This document shows, one piece after another, positions 23,877 through 31,107 of a stretch of 36,000 nucleotides of DNA. Source of the stretch: a virus. Each line of letters begins with the position of its first letter. Position 1 is the stretch's first letter. Made by a program: the position numbers and the translations under genes. The DNA lies in IMG/VR virus record IMGVR_UViG_3300021960_008364, positions 1 to 36,000 of that record, one strand, 5' to 3'. The notes beneath the pieces are model-generated. The model saw only the letters and a list, made by a program, of their open reading frames with translations. It had not been told where the DNA came from and searched no databases.

Positions 23877-24025
23877 CCAGAAAATGCATTTTGGTGGTAG
23901 ATTTCTAACATTTTTTGGATGGCTTCCCGGACAAAATCAACAGACAAACCAAGTTGATCTGCAATTTTGTCCGGGTTTTTGCCGCCTGCATAGAGTTCAA
24001 AACACCGATTTTCTAGTTCACTCAT
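23873..24025 (-). CDS. Small helix-turn-helix protein (50 aa)
   Basis: ATG 24025 lies within the end of the HD hydrolase gene (8-nt overlap). Sequence begins MSELENRCFELYAGGKN; residues 18-40 (PDKIADQLGLSVDFVREAIQKM) form a clear helix-turn-helix of the sigma-region-4/transposase kind. One HTH and nothing more, so it may bind DNA as a dimer or act on RNA polymerase. It ends in Gly-stop formed by the next promoter. The role, and any link to the hydrolase it is coupled to, are inference. Confidence 0.72.
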   Translation of the reverse strand: MSELENRCFELYAGGKNPDKIADQLGLSVDFVREAIQKMLEIYHQNAFSG

Positions 24026-24524
24026 TGGCCAACTCCATTGCACGAGTATGTAAAGTATGCCCTTTGATGCTCATTACATCTAATAGAGCCCTCTTTTCTG
24101 CCAAGTAGACCTTGGCAAAACCAGGATCGTTCAACACAATACTAGAGGTGTTGCTGATCAAATCTGCGGCTTTGACTATCTGAGCTTCTTTGCTAGCAGA
24201 AGCGGTGTGAGCCCTGTCCAACGACTTGCGAACAGCTCTATTCCCATCTTCTGGTTTGCTTATATCTGTGAGCTCGTCTACCAATGCTACCACCTCAATT
24301 GAAAAGACCTTGCTGAGATCCTCCAATGTGTATTTGGTGTCCTCAACAACATCGTGCAACAGTGCCGCTTGCAACATAGCATCAGTATGCTCTACACTGG
24401 ACACTATTTCAGCAACCTCTATTGGATGCACTATGTAGGGATCTCCGGTGTACTTGCGCTTCTGATCACCATGAGCTATCACAGCAAACTTCAGTGCGGT
24501 CAAAACATTTTTGTTAGTGAACAT
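24018..24524 (-). CDS. SpoT/MESH1-type HD hydrolase, probable (p)ppGpp hydrolase
   Basis: 168 residues, one HD domain and no synthetase or TGS part, as in small alarmone hydrolases. Motifs: AHGDQKRKYTGDPYIVHPIEVA (His33), LLHDVVEDT (His57-Asp58, Glu61-Asp62), LVDELTDI and KAADLISNTSSI (Asp121, Asn125). These metal and substrate residues fit Mn-dependent 3'-pyrophosphohydrolases. Removing (p)ppGpp would keep transcription and translation active under starvation, useful to a phage of oligotrophic hosts. It sits 9 nt behind a small unknown gene and overlaps a small HTH gene. Substrate is inferred from family. Confidence 0.88.
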   Translation of the reverse strand: MFTNKNVLTALKFAVIAHGDQKRKYTGDPYIVHPIEVAEIVSSVEHTDAMLQAALLHDVVEDTKYTLEDLSKVFSIEVVALVDELTDISKPEDGNRAVRKSLDRAHTASASKEAQIVKAADLISNTSSIVLNDPGFAKVYLAEKRALLDVMSIKGHTLHTRAMELANE

Positions 24525-24533
24525 AATTGTCTC

Positions 24534-24851
24534 TTAGAAAGGAAAGTTTGCAACACCAAAGCCATAACGATTATGACTTTTAATAAACCATTTCTCAACG
24601 ACCGGGCCGTTTTCGTCTTCGTCGACTGCGATATAGATACGAGTCTTTAAAACCTTTGCATAGCGAAACCCAGAATCAATACCTGCACGTGGGGTAGTAA
24701 CCCAAACCTTGTGTGGGAAGTCTTTTGCAAAGTCAACTGCATCGTTGTTTGCAGAGTACTCAAAATAGTTACTAGCATCAACTTCCTTAAAACTTCCAAG
24801 AATAGAGCCGTCTCCAGCATCTTTGTAAACTGAGGTATCTGCAAAAGCCAT
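24534..24851 (-). CDS. Unknown 105-aa protein
   Basis: AAGGAG 8 nt before ATG 24851, first gene behind its own promoter. Beta-rich and acidic (YAKVLKTRIYIAVDEDENGPVVEKWFIKSHNRYGFGV). No family recognised. Confidence 0.8.
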   Translation of the reverse strand: MAFADTSVYKDAGDGSILGSFKEVDASNYFEYSANNDAVDFAKDFPHKVWVTTPRAGIDSGFRYAKVLKTRIYIAVDEDENGPVVEKWFIKSHNRYGFGVANFPF

Positions 24852-24876
24852 ATCGTCATCTCCTTATTGTGTTTAT

Positions 24877-24905
24877 ACTATAACACATACTATCCAAAAG
24901 GTCAA
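24877..24905 (-). promoter_or_regulatory. Sigma70-like early promoter for hydrolase unit
   Basis: Minus strand A-tract, GG-TTGACC (24900-24905), 17 bp, TATAGT (24877-24882). Confidence 0.8.
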
Positions 24906-24925
24906 CCGTTTTTTACCATTTTTTG

Positions 24926-24980
24926 TAGCTAAATAATTTTAGCATTCACATGCTTAAAAAGTGGCCCATTCATCATGGGT
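24926..24980 (+). promoter_or_regulatory. Two short hairpins before a micro-ORF
   Basis: GCTAAA...TTTAGC and CCCAT...ATGGG hairpins lie in the 107-bp gap between the early promoter and the 25013 micro-ORF on plus. They could be a leader or the ends of transcripts; no promoter is clear. Confidence 0.35.
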
Positions 24981-25012
24981 TAAAAGATGGTTAACAGCGA
25001 AAGGAAAGTGCA

Positions 25013-25111
25013 ATGCATATACAACATTGGATACTTGCTCGTTTTAGCCAACTGCGAAAGATTGCTAAACTCGAGCGTGTATTAACACATAGAACTTTAG
25101 CAACTCGCTAA
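25013..25111 (+). CDS. Basic 32-aa micro-protein
   Basis: ATG 25013 with AAAGGAA 6 nt upstream. Begins MHIQHWILARFSQLRKIAKL and ends HRTLATR: an amphipathic, strongly basic helix. It sits in an otherwise empty 224-bp gap. Might be a small regulator or RNA-binding peptide; it could also be a chance frame. Confidence 0.48.
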   Translation: MHIQHWILARFSQLRKIAKLERVLTHRTLATR

Positions 25112-25134
25112 AAATCAATCAGGATTTGGTAACA

Positions 25135-25329
25135 TCAGCTCTTTTTTGGTGTTACCAATGCCTTTGGATAATTATCTCCTAGTCTAGCAGGAATCACAAT
25201 TTCTAAATTACAATCCGAACAACATCTAGCATTTGGATTTTTATCTACCGGCATCGGATTATGGCTCTTTACAAAAGCCTCCAATTGATTGCAAAAACAA
25301 CAACGAATTAATCTGTGACCGTGCATCAT
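25135..25329 (-). CDS. Small Zn-ribbon-like protein
   Basis: 64 residues from ATG 25329 (GGAG 9 nt upstream). Two cysteine groups, RCCFCNQ (~9-15) and RCCSDC (~35-40), about 25 residues apart, suit a zinc ribbon or knuckle. Ends in a basic tail. Follows the 25631 gene within 3 nt. Function unknown; nucleic-acid or protein binding is plausible. Confidence 0.68.
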   Translation of the reverse strand: MMHGHRLIRCCFCNQLEAFVKSHNPMPVDKNPNARCCSDCNLEIVIPARLGDNYPKALVTPKKS

Positions 25330-25331
25330 TC

Positions 25332-25631
25332 TTACATGCTCCAATATGCTTCTGAACTAGGGCTCATATAGCCGGGAGTATTAACACTCTCCATGTACTT
25401 CTTGCCCGTCATCATGTTGGTTTTCTCTACCTGCTTTTCGATCTTATCCTGGTAGTAGGTGAACTCAGCGATCGCATAATCAAACTCAGCACCTGGATTC
25501 TTCTTTGAATAACGTGTGAGGCCGGCTTTTGCCGCGGCCATTGTTGGGTAGCTACTCTTCTTCTGGTAGCTGTTCTTGCGATGGATTGTTAAAATTTGGG
25601 TGGTGTCTTTGCGGTAAATCACGTATGGCAT
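25332..25631 (-). CDS. Unknown 99-aa basic protein
   Basis: AGGAG 7 nt before ATG 25631. N-terminal beta hairpin (MPYVIYRKDTTQILTIHRKNSY), then helix SYPTMAAAKAGLTRYSKKNP and a DYAIAEFTYY strand. Phage genomes of this type often hold such small proteins; no name can be given. Confidence 0.8.
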   Translation of the reverse strand: MPYVIYRKDTTQILTIHRKNSYQKKSSYPTMAAAKAGLTRYSKKNPGAEFDYAIAEFTYYQDKIEKQVEKTNMMTGKKYMESVNTPGYMSPSSEAYWSM

Positions 25632-25663
25632 CTAAGTTCTCCTATTTCCTAACTGTTATATAC

Positions 25664-25691
25664 AGTATAGCATCACTATCCAAAATGTCAA
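25664..25691 (-). promoter_or_regulatory. Sigma70-like early promoter
   Basis: Minus strand A-tract, GG-TTGACA (25686-25691), 16 bp, TATACT (25664-25669). Confidence 0.87.
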
Positions 25692-25727
25692 CCATTTTTT
25701 ACCAAAAAGTGACATTTTTTACCAAAA

Positions 25728-25755
25728 AAAAGTGTTGCATTTCTACAACACTTTT
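25728..25755 (-). terminator. Intrinsic terminator after 25763 gene
   Basis: AAAAGTGTTG / CAACACTTTT stem, 8-nt loop, followed on minus by a long T-run. The core GTGTTG...CAACAC also occurs in the hairpin at 18332-18351. Confidence 0.85.
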
Positions 25756-25762
25756 AGGGGAA

Positions 25763-25963
25763 CTAGTTAAATTGCCAATTTTCTGGCAGGGCTTCAAAAT
25801 CTAAGCGGAATGTGTCCCTAGGGTAACCCATATACCGAAGATCCTTGATTTCTTCCATCATAGCGTGACCTGAGTAGTTCTCGTATCGGCGAGTTTCTAC
25901 TAGCCTTTCACCTGCTTGGCAACGGCGGTCCTTTTTGTAGACGAGTAAGGTATAACCATACAT
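25763..25963 (-). CDS. Unknown 66-aa protein
   Basis: AAGGAG 8 nt before ATG 25963. Reads MYGYTLLVYKKDRR..., with a Tyr/Arg-rich middle and an acidic end. Own promoter and own terminator make it a single-gene unit. Function unknown. Confidence 0.78.
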   Translation of the reverse strand: MYGYTLLVYKKDRRCQAGERLVETRRYENYSGHAMMEEIKDLRYMGYPRDTFRLDFEALPENWQFN

Positions 25964-25994
25964 TCTAGGATCTCCTTGGTGTTATTGTTCTTAC

Positions 25995-26022
25995 AGTATA
26001 ACACCAAAAATCTAGATGTCAA
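25995..26022 (-). promoter_or_regulatory. Sigma70-like early promoter
   Basis: Minus strand GG-TTGACA (26017-26022), 16 bp, TATACT (25995-26000). Its GGTTGA forms the Gly-stop of the lipase gene. Confidence 0.85.
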
Positions 26023-26807
26023 CCTCTAAGGTATAGGTCTAAAATTTTTTGAGCGTAACGATCTATACTGTGATCTGTGAATCCGCTAAAGGGTTGACCT
26101 TTTTTCCAAGCACGTTTACGAGCTCTCCACTGATCTTTGGCTTTTTGCCACCAAGTTAGTTTACGTATATTGCCATAGTAGTTGATATAGCAGAGCTTGC
26201 CGTGATGCCTAAATCCTAACAGTGCTGGCGGAACCTTAGGAACCACATCATTGTTGTTGACAAAGCGCCAGTGCCCTACACCATTGTTGGCTTGAACCCA
26301 ATTTGAGTTTCCAACACGAGGTGATCCAAATGTTATCAGCATAGGTTGTGCAACTGCACACATACGACTAGCACAGAGAGTAGCCATTGCTCCACCCAGG
26401 CTATGTCCTGTAATAAAAACATACTTGTCTTTTATTGGATAGTTTTCTACATGTTCCCAAAGTTTATTGAGCTCGTCGTAGAATCCGTCGTGTACCAAAC
26501 CGTTGGTCTTGCTTTTATGCTTCCATGCTTTGAGATCTGCGGCGATGTCGTTAAACTCTGTGGGTTGTGTTCCGCGAAATGCGAATACCACATAGTCTTT
26601 GTTTTCAACAATATGACATTCAGCATCGTTGTGTTCAATATATAAATGTTTGTTGAATCCAAGCTTCTTAAATAATGGCTTGGCTGTTTTTTCGTCTAGA
26701 TATGCCATGCGAGCACATTGCGCCATTACAGCCTGTTGGTAATTTGGATTATCCCAGTCTGTTATTTGCAGTGCCGAAATAGACTCCTTAATTGATAATA
26801 TCTCCAT
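26019..26807 (-). CDS. Class-3 lipase-like alpha/beta hydrolase
   Basis: 262 residues. VVFAFRGTQPTEFNDIAADL is the family's oxyanion-side motif; the nucleophile elbow is GHSLGG with Ser136; Asp187 in NNNDVVPKVPP and His246 in TDHSIDRY complete the triad. No signal peptide, so the enzyme should act inside the cell on host lipids or acylglycerols, or at lysis. GGAAG stands 9 nt before the ATG. It follows a lipoprotein gene by 24 nt and belongs to the group led by the nuclease gene. Substrate unknown. Confidence 0.9.
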   Translation of the reverse strand: MEILSIKESISALQITDWDNPNYQQAVMAQCARMAYLDEKTAKPLFKKLGFNKHLYIEHNDAECHIVENKDYVVFAFRGTQPTEFNDIAADLKAWKHKSKTNGLVHDGFYDELNKLWEHVENYPIKDKYVFITGHSLGGAMATLCASRMCAVAQPMLITFGSPRVGNSNWVQANNGVGHWRFVNNNDVVPKVPPALLGFRHHGKLCYINYYGNIRKLTWWQKAKDQWRARKRAWKKGQPFSGFTDHSIDRYAQKILDLYLRG

Positions 26808-26831
26808 AATACTCTCTTCCTCTTTTTATTA

Positions 26832-27098
26832 TTATTTTGAGGCATTGTCTTCCTCTTTTGAAGTGTTGGTTTCCTCTTCGTTGTCTTTGCAAACTTCGTC
26901 CTTGCTGAACACATTTTTTAGTTTGCAGTCCTTGCCAACAACACCGCTTACAGCGTTATCAACTACTCCTTTTCCTGTTTGTCCTTCTACCGTTGCATCT
27001 AATACCCAGATTCCTGTTGATGTTATAATATCAATGGGTGTAAAAGTGCAACCCACTACTGACAAAGCCAATAGTGCCGTAGCAATATGTTTAATCAT
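26832..27098 (-). CDS. Small lipoprotein, unknown
   Basis: 88 residues: signal MIKHIATALLALSVVGC with lipobox SVVGC (Cys17). The mature part holds GIWVLDATVEGQTGKGVVDNAVSG, then two cysteines and a Glu/Asn/Lys-rich low-complexity tail. Should anchor to the inner or outer membrane of the host. AAGG lies 3-4 nt before the ATG. Role unknown. Confidence 0.8.
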   Translation of the reverse strand: MIKHIATALLALSVVGCTFTPIDIITSTGIWVLDATVEGQTGKGVVDNAVSGVVGKDCKLKNVFSKDEVCKDNEEETNTSKEEDNASK

Positions 27099-27103
27099 TT
27101 ACC

Positions 27104-29275
27104 TTACTTCTTTTTACTTACTGCTACTAATCTTGTATCATAACCGTCTGGTGTTATATCAGCTAGTTCTTTTTTTAATTCTTTGTCTAAATTATCTCTT
27201 TCTTCTTGGCTGTTTGCTTTTCTCATCATTTCTAGATATTCGTCAATTATTTTTTGTCTCAAATTTTCATCCGAGTACACTAGCCCTCTTGGATCGTTTT
27301 CTGGATCATAAGCAAAAAACTTGTTGTTTTCTCTGTCCCAGGCATATACATGAATACCAGGTTGTTTGCTTAACTTTTGCCACAGTATCTCACTTCCTTT
27401 GCTCTGATTATCATCACTTACAATATCATAACCTTTTTTCACAGCATAAGCATATAGCGGAACAGCAAGTCCTTTGCCTTGTATTTCAGGATCAAATTGA
27501 ACACTGCTGGTCCAAAAACCTTGATTTTTAGCCTGAGCAAAAGGAGAATCACGTTGTGTAAGTATTAACTCTCCCAGTGGTGCTTCGTCTTTCTTGATAA
27601 CAAACACATGATCTCCACCATCTGCTTCACTTTCTATAGATTTGTGTATATTATAATCGCCTAGTTTGCCAACCTTTTTTAATAGTTCATCATTATGATT
27701 CCAGTAGCGAACTTTACCCTTTGGAAAACCAGTCATGGATTGAATTTCTTTAATTTTCTTTTTGCCTGCCTTCATATTAGCACACCAATGATACATTTTT
27801 CCACGTTCACCGCTGTACTTTTTAGCTTTGGCTCGAAGATCAGCCACACTTCCTTTACAACTTGCGCCGGCACGTTTAACACGCCCTGGACGACTTTTAC
27901 CTTTTACCTTACCGTCGGCAAAGTTTTCTGCAAGGTTAGCAACCTCATCTGGAACCTTAAATGCCCACACAGTTGCTTGACCGTCTTGTGCCATCATAGC
28001 AGTAAGTCTTGTGTTACCGCCAATTAATTCTTTATAACCGTCGCTGTAAACAGCAACGATAGGCATTTCAATTATGCCTTTTTCAAGTTGTGCTAGAGCA
28101 CGTCTTTGTTTGTTTGGATCTAATGATTTAAAACTATCTGGATCTGCGGCATCTGTATTGTTAATATCTTTAGCACTTTTAATAGTAAATTCTTTACCCT
28201 TCTTGGCAAGTTTAATCCATGCCGCTTTCCCAATCTTTTGAAACTCTGGATAGCGTTCTGCTTCTTCCCATTCACTATTAAAATTTGGTTCTACAAATTT
28301 TTTACCATCAGCAACGGTTTCTTCTACAGGTTCTTGCATATGCTGTTTGATATTTTTAACCGTGCGCTCGAACTTGTGATCCTTGTGCTTAAATCCAACG
28401 CCGCCAGCGGCTTCCCATTTAGCAATGTTTTGTCCAAAGTCGTCAATTAGTATGTTTGGAGTGCCATCTGATTGTGTAGCATATTTTTCTTTATCATGTG
28501 TTATGATAACACGACTTGGGGGGAATACTTTTAGATACTTTTCGATCCATTCTCTTTTGTGAGGTTCTGAATTGGGATCATCGGGCAATGGAGCACTTAG
28601 TATACTATAACTGCCTTTTAGTTTTTTAATAAGTCCTAATAGCTTACCAGCATTTGGAGCAGGAGGAATATTCAACCAAAAATCTTTTGTATCACGTATT
28701 TTTTGCAATGCCGCAGGAATGTCCTTGCTATCAATTTCTCTCCAGTCTTTGCCAACCAGTTTTTTCCAACTGCCAAAAAAGTCTGCAAGCACACCATCCA
28801 TGTCTACAAACACTTGACTAGATTTTGATATGTCACTTAGTGCTTCTTCTAAGGTTTCAGTCTGACGTGGATAACGGATCATTGTTTCTCTAAAGCTAAA
28901 GTCTTTGTTGCGACCTTTGTTTGGTACAAAACCAAAACGCTTGTAGAACTTTTCAAGTCTACCTTTACTTCCACCAAACGCTGTATCAGGTGTTAGCGCA
29001 ATCATCTTTCCTTCGCTGTCTGCGATGTCAACAAGACGTTGCATAACCTGTGTGCCAATACCAAACCCACGCTCTTCTTTAGGCAGTACTATTTTGCTGA
29101 GAATGTAACCTGCTTGTGTATCATACAAGTCTAGGTCTAAACCTGGAAACTCTGCTTCTAAATCTGTAGACACAGATTCGCCGAGCTTGCCCCATAGCTT
29201 AGAAGCCATGTGTTTCTTAAACAACTTGTCTCGGTACTTGCTTCTTTCCGTTAGACTGTATTCACTGAATCTCAC
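27104..29275 (-). CDS. Multidomain fusion: GNAT, HAD nucleotidase-like, ParB-like, second GNAT-like
   Basis: 723 residues. Residues 1-137: GNAT acetyltransferase with the acetyl-CoA loop region EERGFGIGTQVMQRLV and EKFYKRFGF. Residues ~150-310: HAD fold of the 5'(3')-deoxyribonucleotidase kind, DMDGVLADF (Asp158, Asp160), SILSAP, and ILIDDFGQN. Residues ~400-445: ParB/Srx-like segment GGNTRLTAM. Residues ~455-510: a Lys/Arg-rich Cys-containing segment (GASCKGSVADLRAKAKKY). Residues ~550-640: second GNAT-like region (PEIQGKGLAVPLYAYAVKKG). Starts by ATGA overlap with the nuclease gene. A nucleotide- or nucleic-acid-modifying enzyme is possible; no single function can be stated. Confidence 0.82.
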   Translation of the reverse strand: MRFSEYSLTERSKYRDKLFKKHMASKLWGKLGESVSTDLEAEFPGLDLDLYDTQAGYILSKIVLPKEERGFGIGTQVMQRLVDIADSEGKMIALTPDTAFGGSKGRLEKFYKRFGFVPNKGRNKDFSFRETMIRYPRQTETLEEALSDISKSSQVFVDMDGVLADFFGSWKKLVGKDWREIDSKDIPAALQKIRDTKDFWLNIPPAPNAGKLLGLIKKLKGSYSILSAPLPDDPNSEPHKREWIEKYLKVFPPSRVIITHDKEKYATQSDGTPNILIDDFGQNIAKWEAAGGVGFKHKDHKFERTVKNIKQHMQEPVEETVADGKKFVEPNFNSEWEEAERYPEFQKIGKAAWIKLAKKGKEFTIKSAKDINNTDAADPDSFKSLDPNKQRRALAQLEKGIIEMPIVAVYSDGYKELIGGNTRLTAMMAQDGQATVWAFKVPDEVANLAENFADGKVKGKSRPGRVKRAGASCKGSVADLRAKAKKYSGERGKMYHWCANMKAGKKKIKEIQSMTGFPKGKVRYWNHNDELLKKVGKLGDYNIHKSIESEADGGDHVFVIKKDEAPLGELILTQRDSPFAQAKNQGFWTSSVQFDPEIQGKGLAVPLYAYAVKKGYDIVSDDNQSKGSEILWQKLSKQPGIHVYAWDRENNKFFAYDPENDPRGLVYSDENLRQKIIDEYLEMMRKANSQEERDNLDKELKKELADITPDGYDTRLVAVSKKK

Positions 29276-29718
29276 TTAACTAACCCTTGCTCCTGCAATA
29301 TTTCTCTATTCTTCATATGCTGTTCTTGAACTAGTTCTTTGTTTTGTCCGTGATATGCAACAGCATATCCTTCACGGATCATCAATTCGTTAATGGTAGT
29401 TTCTTGATCTCGCTTTGCATCATACACTTTGAACTTGCCAAGTATACGACCAAACTTACCTCTGGCGTCGTCGCCGTCACGGTCAACTATGGTCATAAGT
29501 GTTTGAGTTGAGCCTTTAGGTAAAAAGCTGGTTAAAAACTTCTTGCTTAATAGCCCAAACTTTTTCTCTTCTCGGTCTCGTGTTCTTGATTCTGGAGTAT
29601 CAATTCCGTGCAAACGCACACGTTGGTTTGAAAGGATCACGTCAAATCCTAGATCAATATCTACGTCAACTGTGTCGCCATCTATAATTTTTATGATTTT
29701 TGCTCGATATTCATACAT
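29272..29718 (-). CDS. Thermonuclease-like (staphylococcal nuclease family) nuclease
   Basis: 148 residues, one SNase domain. IIDGDTVDVDI supplies the Ca-binding aspartates (Asp13, Asp15), RVRLHGIDTPES gives Arg35, Asp40 and Glu43, and Arg91 in GKFGRILGKF fits the second catalytic arginine. No signal peptide. Probably degrades DNA or RNA in the host cytoplasm, or acts in nucleotide scavenging with the nucleotidase fusion directly downstream (4-nt overlap). A late-type box lies 26 bp upstream. Confidence 0.9.
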   Translation of the reverse strand: MYEYRAKIIKIIDGDTVDVDIDLGFDVILSNQRVRLHGIDTPESRTRDREEKKFGLLSKKFLTSFLPKGSTQTLMTIVDRDGDDARGKFGRILGKFKVYDAKRDQETTINELMIREGYAVAYHGQNKELVQEQHMKNREILQEQGLVK

Positions 29719-29744
29719 CTATACACTACCTCTGTTTGATAGTG

Positions 29745-29752
29745 TATTTATA
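29745..29752 (-). promoter_or_regulatory. Perfect late box TATAAATA (minus)
   Basis: Exact TATAAATA on the minus strand, 26 bp before ATG 29718, in the 39-bp gap behind the MCD-like gene. Confidence 0.72.
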
Positions 29753-29757
29753 TAATA

Positions 29758-30354
29758 CTAGAGTGTACCTACTAGACTAGTATAATCATAGTTTGCCATG
29801 ATACCCCAACTTTGTGCCTGCCTTATATCGCTCGTATCTGCATCACGTACAACACGAAAAAAACTTGCGCCATTACGTAAATGAAACCTACTAACTGGGT
29901 CTTTGCGTGATTGCAAATACTTATTAACTTCGTCGTTGCTAGGCTTTTCGTCAAATACTTTTGTTAATGACGGAATAGGACTCATTGTTATAAAATGTTC
30001 AACTGTTGGAAATGCTTCTTTGATATAAGCAGCCGCACTCAGTATAAGCCAACCAGAACCATGTTTGGGAGATTCAATATGTGGGGTTTTAAAGACACTA
30101 TAAAAAATAGCAAATTTATGGTTGTCTGAGGCTGGCGTACTGTAAAATATCTGATCCATGGTGTCAGGTAATGTTGCTGTAAAAGCTACACATAAAACAT
30201 AGGTAGGATAATTATCTTCAATTTGAAAATAAATTTCTCTATCTTCAATACTGGTACGACGTTCATTCCATACTGTTGCTGGATGAACAGGATCAAATTT
30301 TAAGTTTTCTAGTAGGTCTCGATCAAAATCGGAATGGTTAGATCTGATTAGCAT
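29758..30354 (-). CDS. Malonyl-CoA decarboxylase-like catalytic domain
   Basis: 198 residues from ATG 30354 (one base after the upstream stop; an in-frame TTG at 30372 is less likely). It follows the C-terminal GNAT-fold domain of malonyl-CoA decarboxylase: PATVWNERRTSIEDREIYF, YVLCVAFTATLP, FAIFYSVF, a LSAAAYIKEAFPTVEHF helix, TMSPIPS with the catalytic-type Ser125, SRFHLRNGASFFRV with catalytic-type His158, and SWGIMANYDY. Full enzymes (~400-490 aa) carry an extra N-terminal helical domain, absent here. The reaction gives acetyl-CoA and CO2 from malonyl-CoA, which would lower fatty acid synthesis. Activity without the N-terminal domain is unproven. Confidence 0.85.
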   Translation of the reverse strand: MLIRSNHSDFDRDLLENLKFDPVHPATVWNERRTSIEDREIYFQIEDNYPTYVLCVAFTATLPDTMDQIFYSTPASDNHKFAIFYSVFKTPHIESPKHGSGWLILSAAAYIKEAFPTVEHFITMSPIPSLTKVFDEKPSNDEVNKYLQSRKDPVSRFHLRNGASFFRVVRDADTSDIRQAQSWGIMANYDYTSLVGTL

Positions 30355-30355
30355 T

Positions 30356-30520
30356 TTATAGTTCTTCTGCAATACCTAAAAATTCAGCCAAAGCAAAGAA
30401 CAGTGCGAGTAATACAACCGAACCTGTATATGCCCCAACTAAGCAACCTACTAAACGCAAGCCACTTTTAACAAGACTGATATAAAAATGTTTACGGCTT
30501 GGATCTACTGGTTCAGTCAT
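30356..30520 (-). CDS. Small membrane protein (54 aa)
   Basis: ATG 30520 overlaps the ClpP stop (ATGA), and its stop is one base from the MCD-like ATG. Begins MTEPVDPSRKHFYISLVKSG; hydrophobic span ~22-48 (LVGCLVGAYTGSVVLLALFFAL), ending AEEL. Tight coupling on both sides supports it being real. Function unknown; it may tether neighbours to the membrane. Confidence 0.75.
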   Translation of the reverse strand: MTEPVDPSRKHFYISLVKSGLRLVGCLVGAYTGSVVLLALFFALAEFLGIAEEL

Positions 30521-31107
30521 CGTTTTGTAATCACTTCGTCTGCGAGGCCATAGTCAACTGATGCTTGGGCATCCATAAAGTTATCACGTTCCGTGTCACG
30601 AGCAATCTCTTCAAATGTTTTGCCCTTGCTGTTGTGGTTAACATAGATCTGTGTTAGATAACGCTTCATCTCAATGATCTCTTTGACTTGGATTTCCATG
30701 TCTGTGGCTTGACCTCTAGCACCACCACTAGGCTGGTGAATCATGTGACGAGCATGTGGGAGAATAAAACGCTTGCCAGCGGCACCGGAACTTGCCAGCA
30801 AACTGCCCATTGAACAGGCTTGCCCCATTACAACGGTACGTATATCACATTTAATATACTGCATCACATCATAGATAGCCATGCCTGCTGTAACACTGCC
30901 ACCTGGACTATTGATGTAAAACAAAATTTCTGCGTCTGGGTCATCTGCTTCTAAAAACAAAAACTGTCCAACAAGTAGACTAGCAGTGTGTTCAGTAACT
31001 TCTGTATCTAGTAGTACAATTCTATCTTTGAGTAGGCGACTATATAGGTCGTAGCTACGTTCTCCATCACTGGTGCGTTCTAAAACAACAGGTACATAAT
31101 TAGGCAT
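30517..31107 (-). CDS. clpP: ClpP-type ATP-dependent protease subunit
   Basis: 196 residues, the usual ClpP size. Catalytic residues: Ser99 in GQACSMGSLL, His124 in HMIHQPSGG, Asp171 in ARDTERDNF. The N-terminal loop and SPGGSVTAGMAIYD are also conserved. ClpP forms a double heptamer that degrades proteins fed by ClpX or ClpA; no Clp ATPase is seen here, so it would use host unfoldases or mix with host subunits. It overlaps the radical SAM gene by 8 nt. ClpP-like genes occur in some large or marine phages. Complete and likely active. Confidence 0.95.
   Translation of the reverse strand: MPNYVPVVLERTSDGERSYDLYSRLLKDRIVLLDTEVTEHTASLLVGQFLFLEADDPDAEILFYINSPGGSVTAGMAIYDVMQYIKCDIRTVVMGQACSMGSLLASSGAAGKRFILPHARHMIHQPSGGARGQATDMEIQVKEIIEMKRYLTQIYVNHNSKGKTFEEIARDTERDNFMDAQASVDYGLADEVITKR

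Noticed and set aside
24926-24941. GCTAAATAATTTTAGC as a late promoter
   Set aside because: It deviates from NATAAATA and is better explained as a short hairpin.
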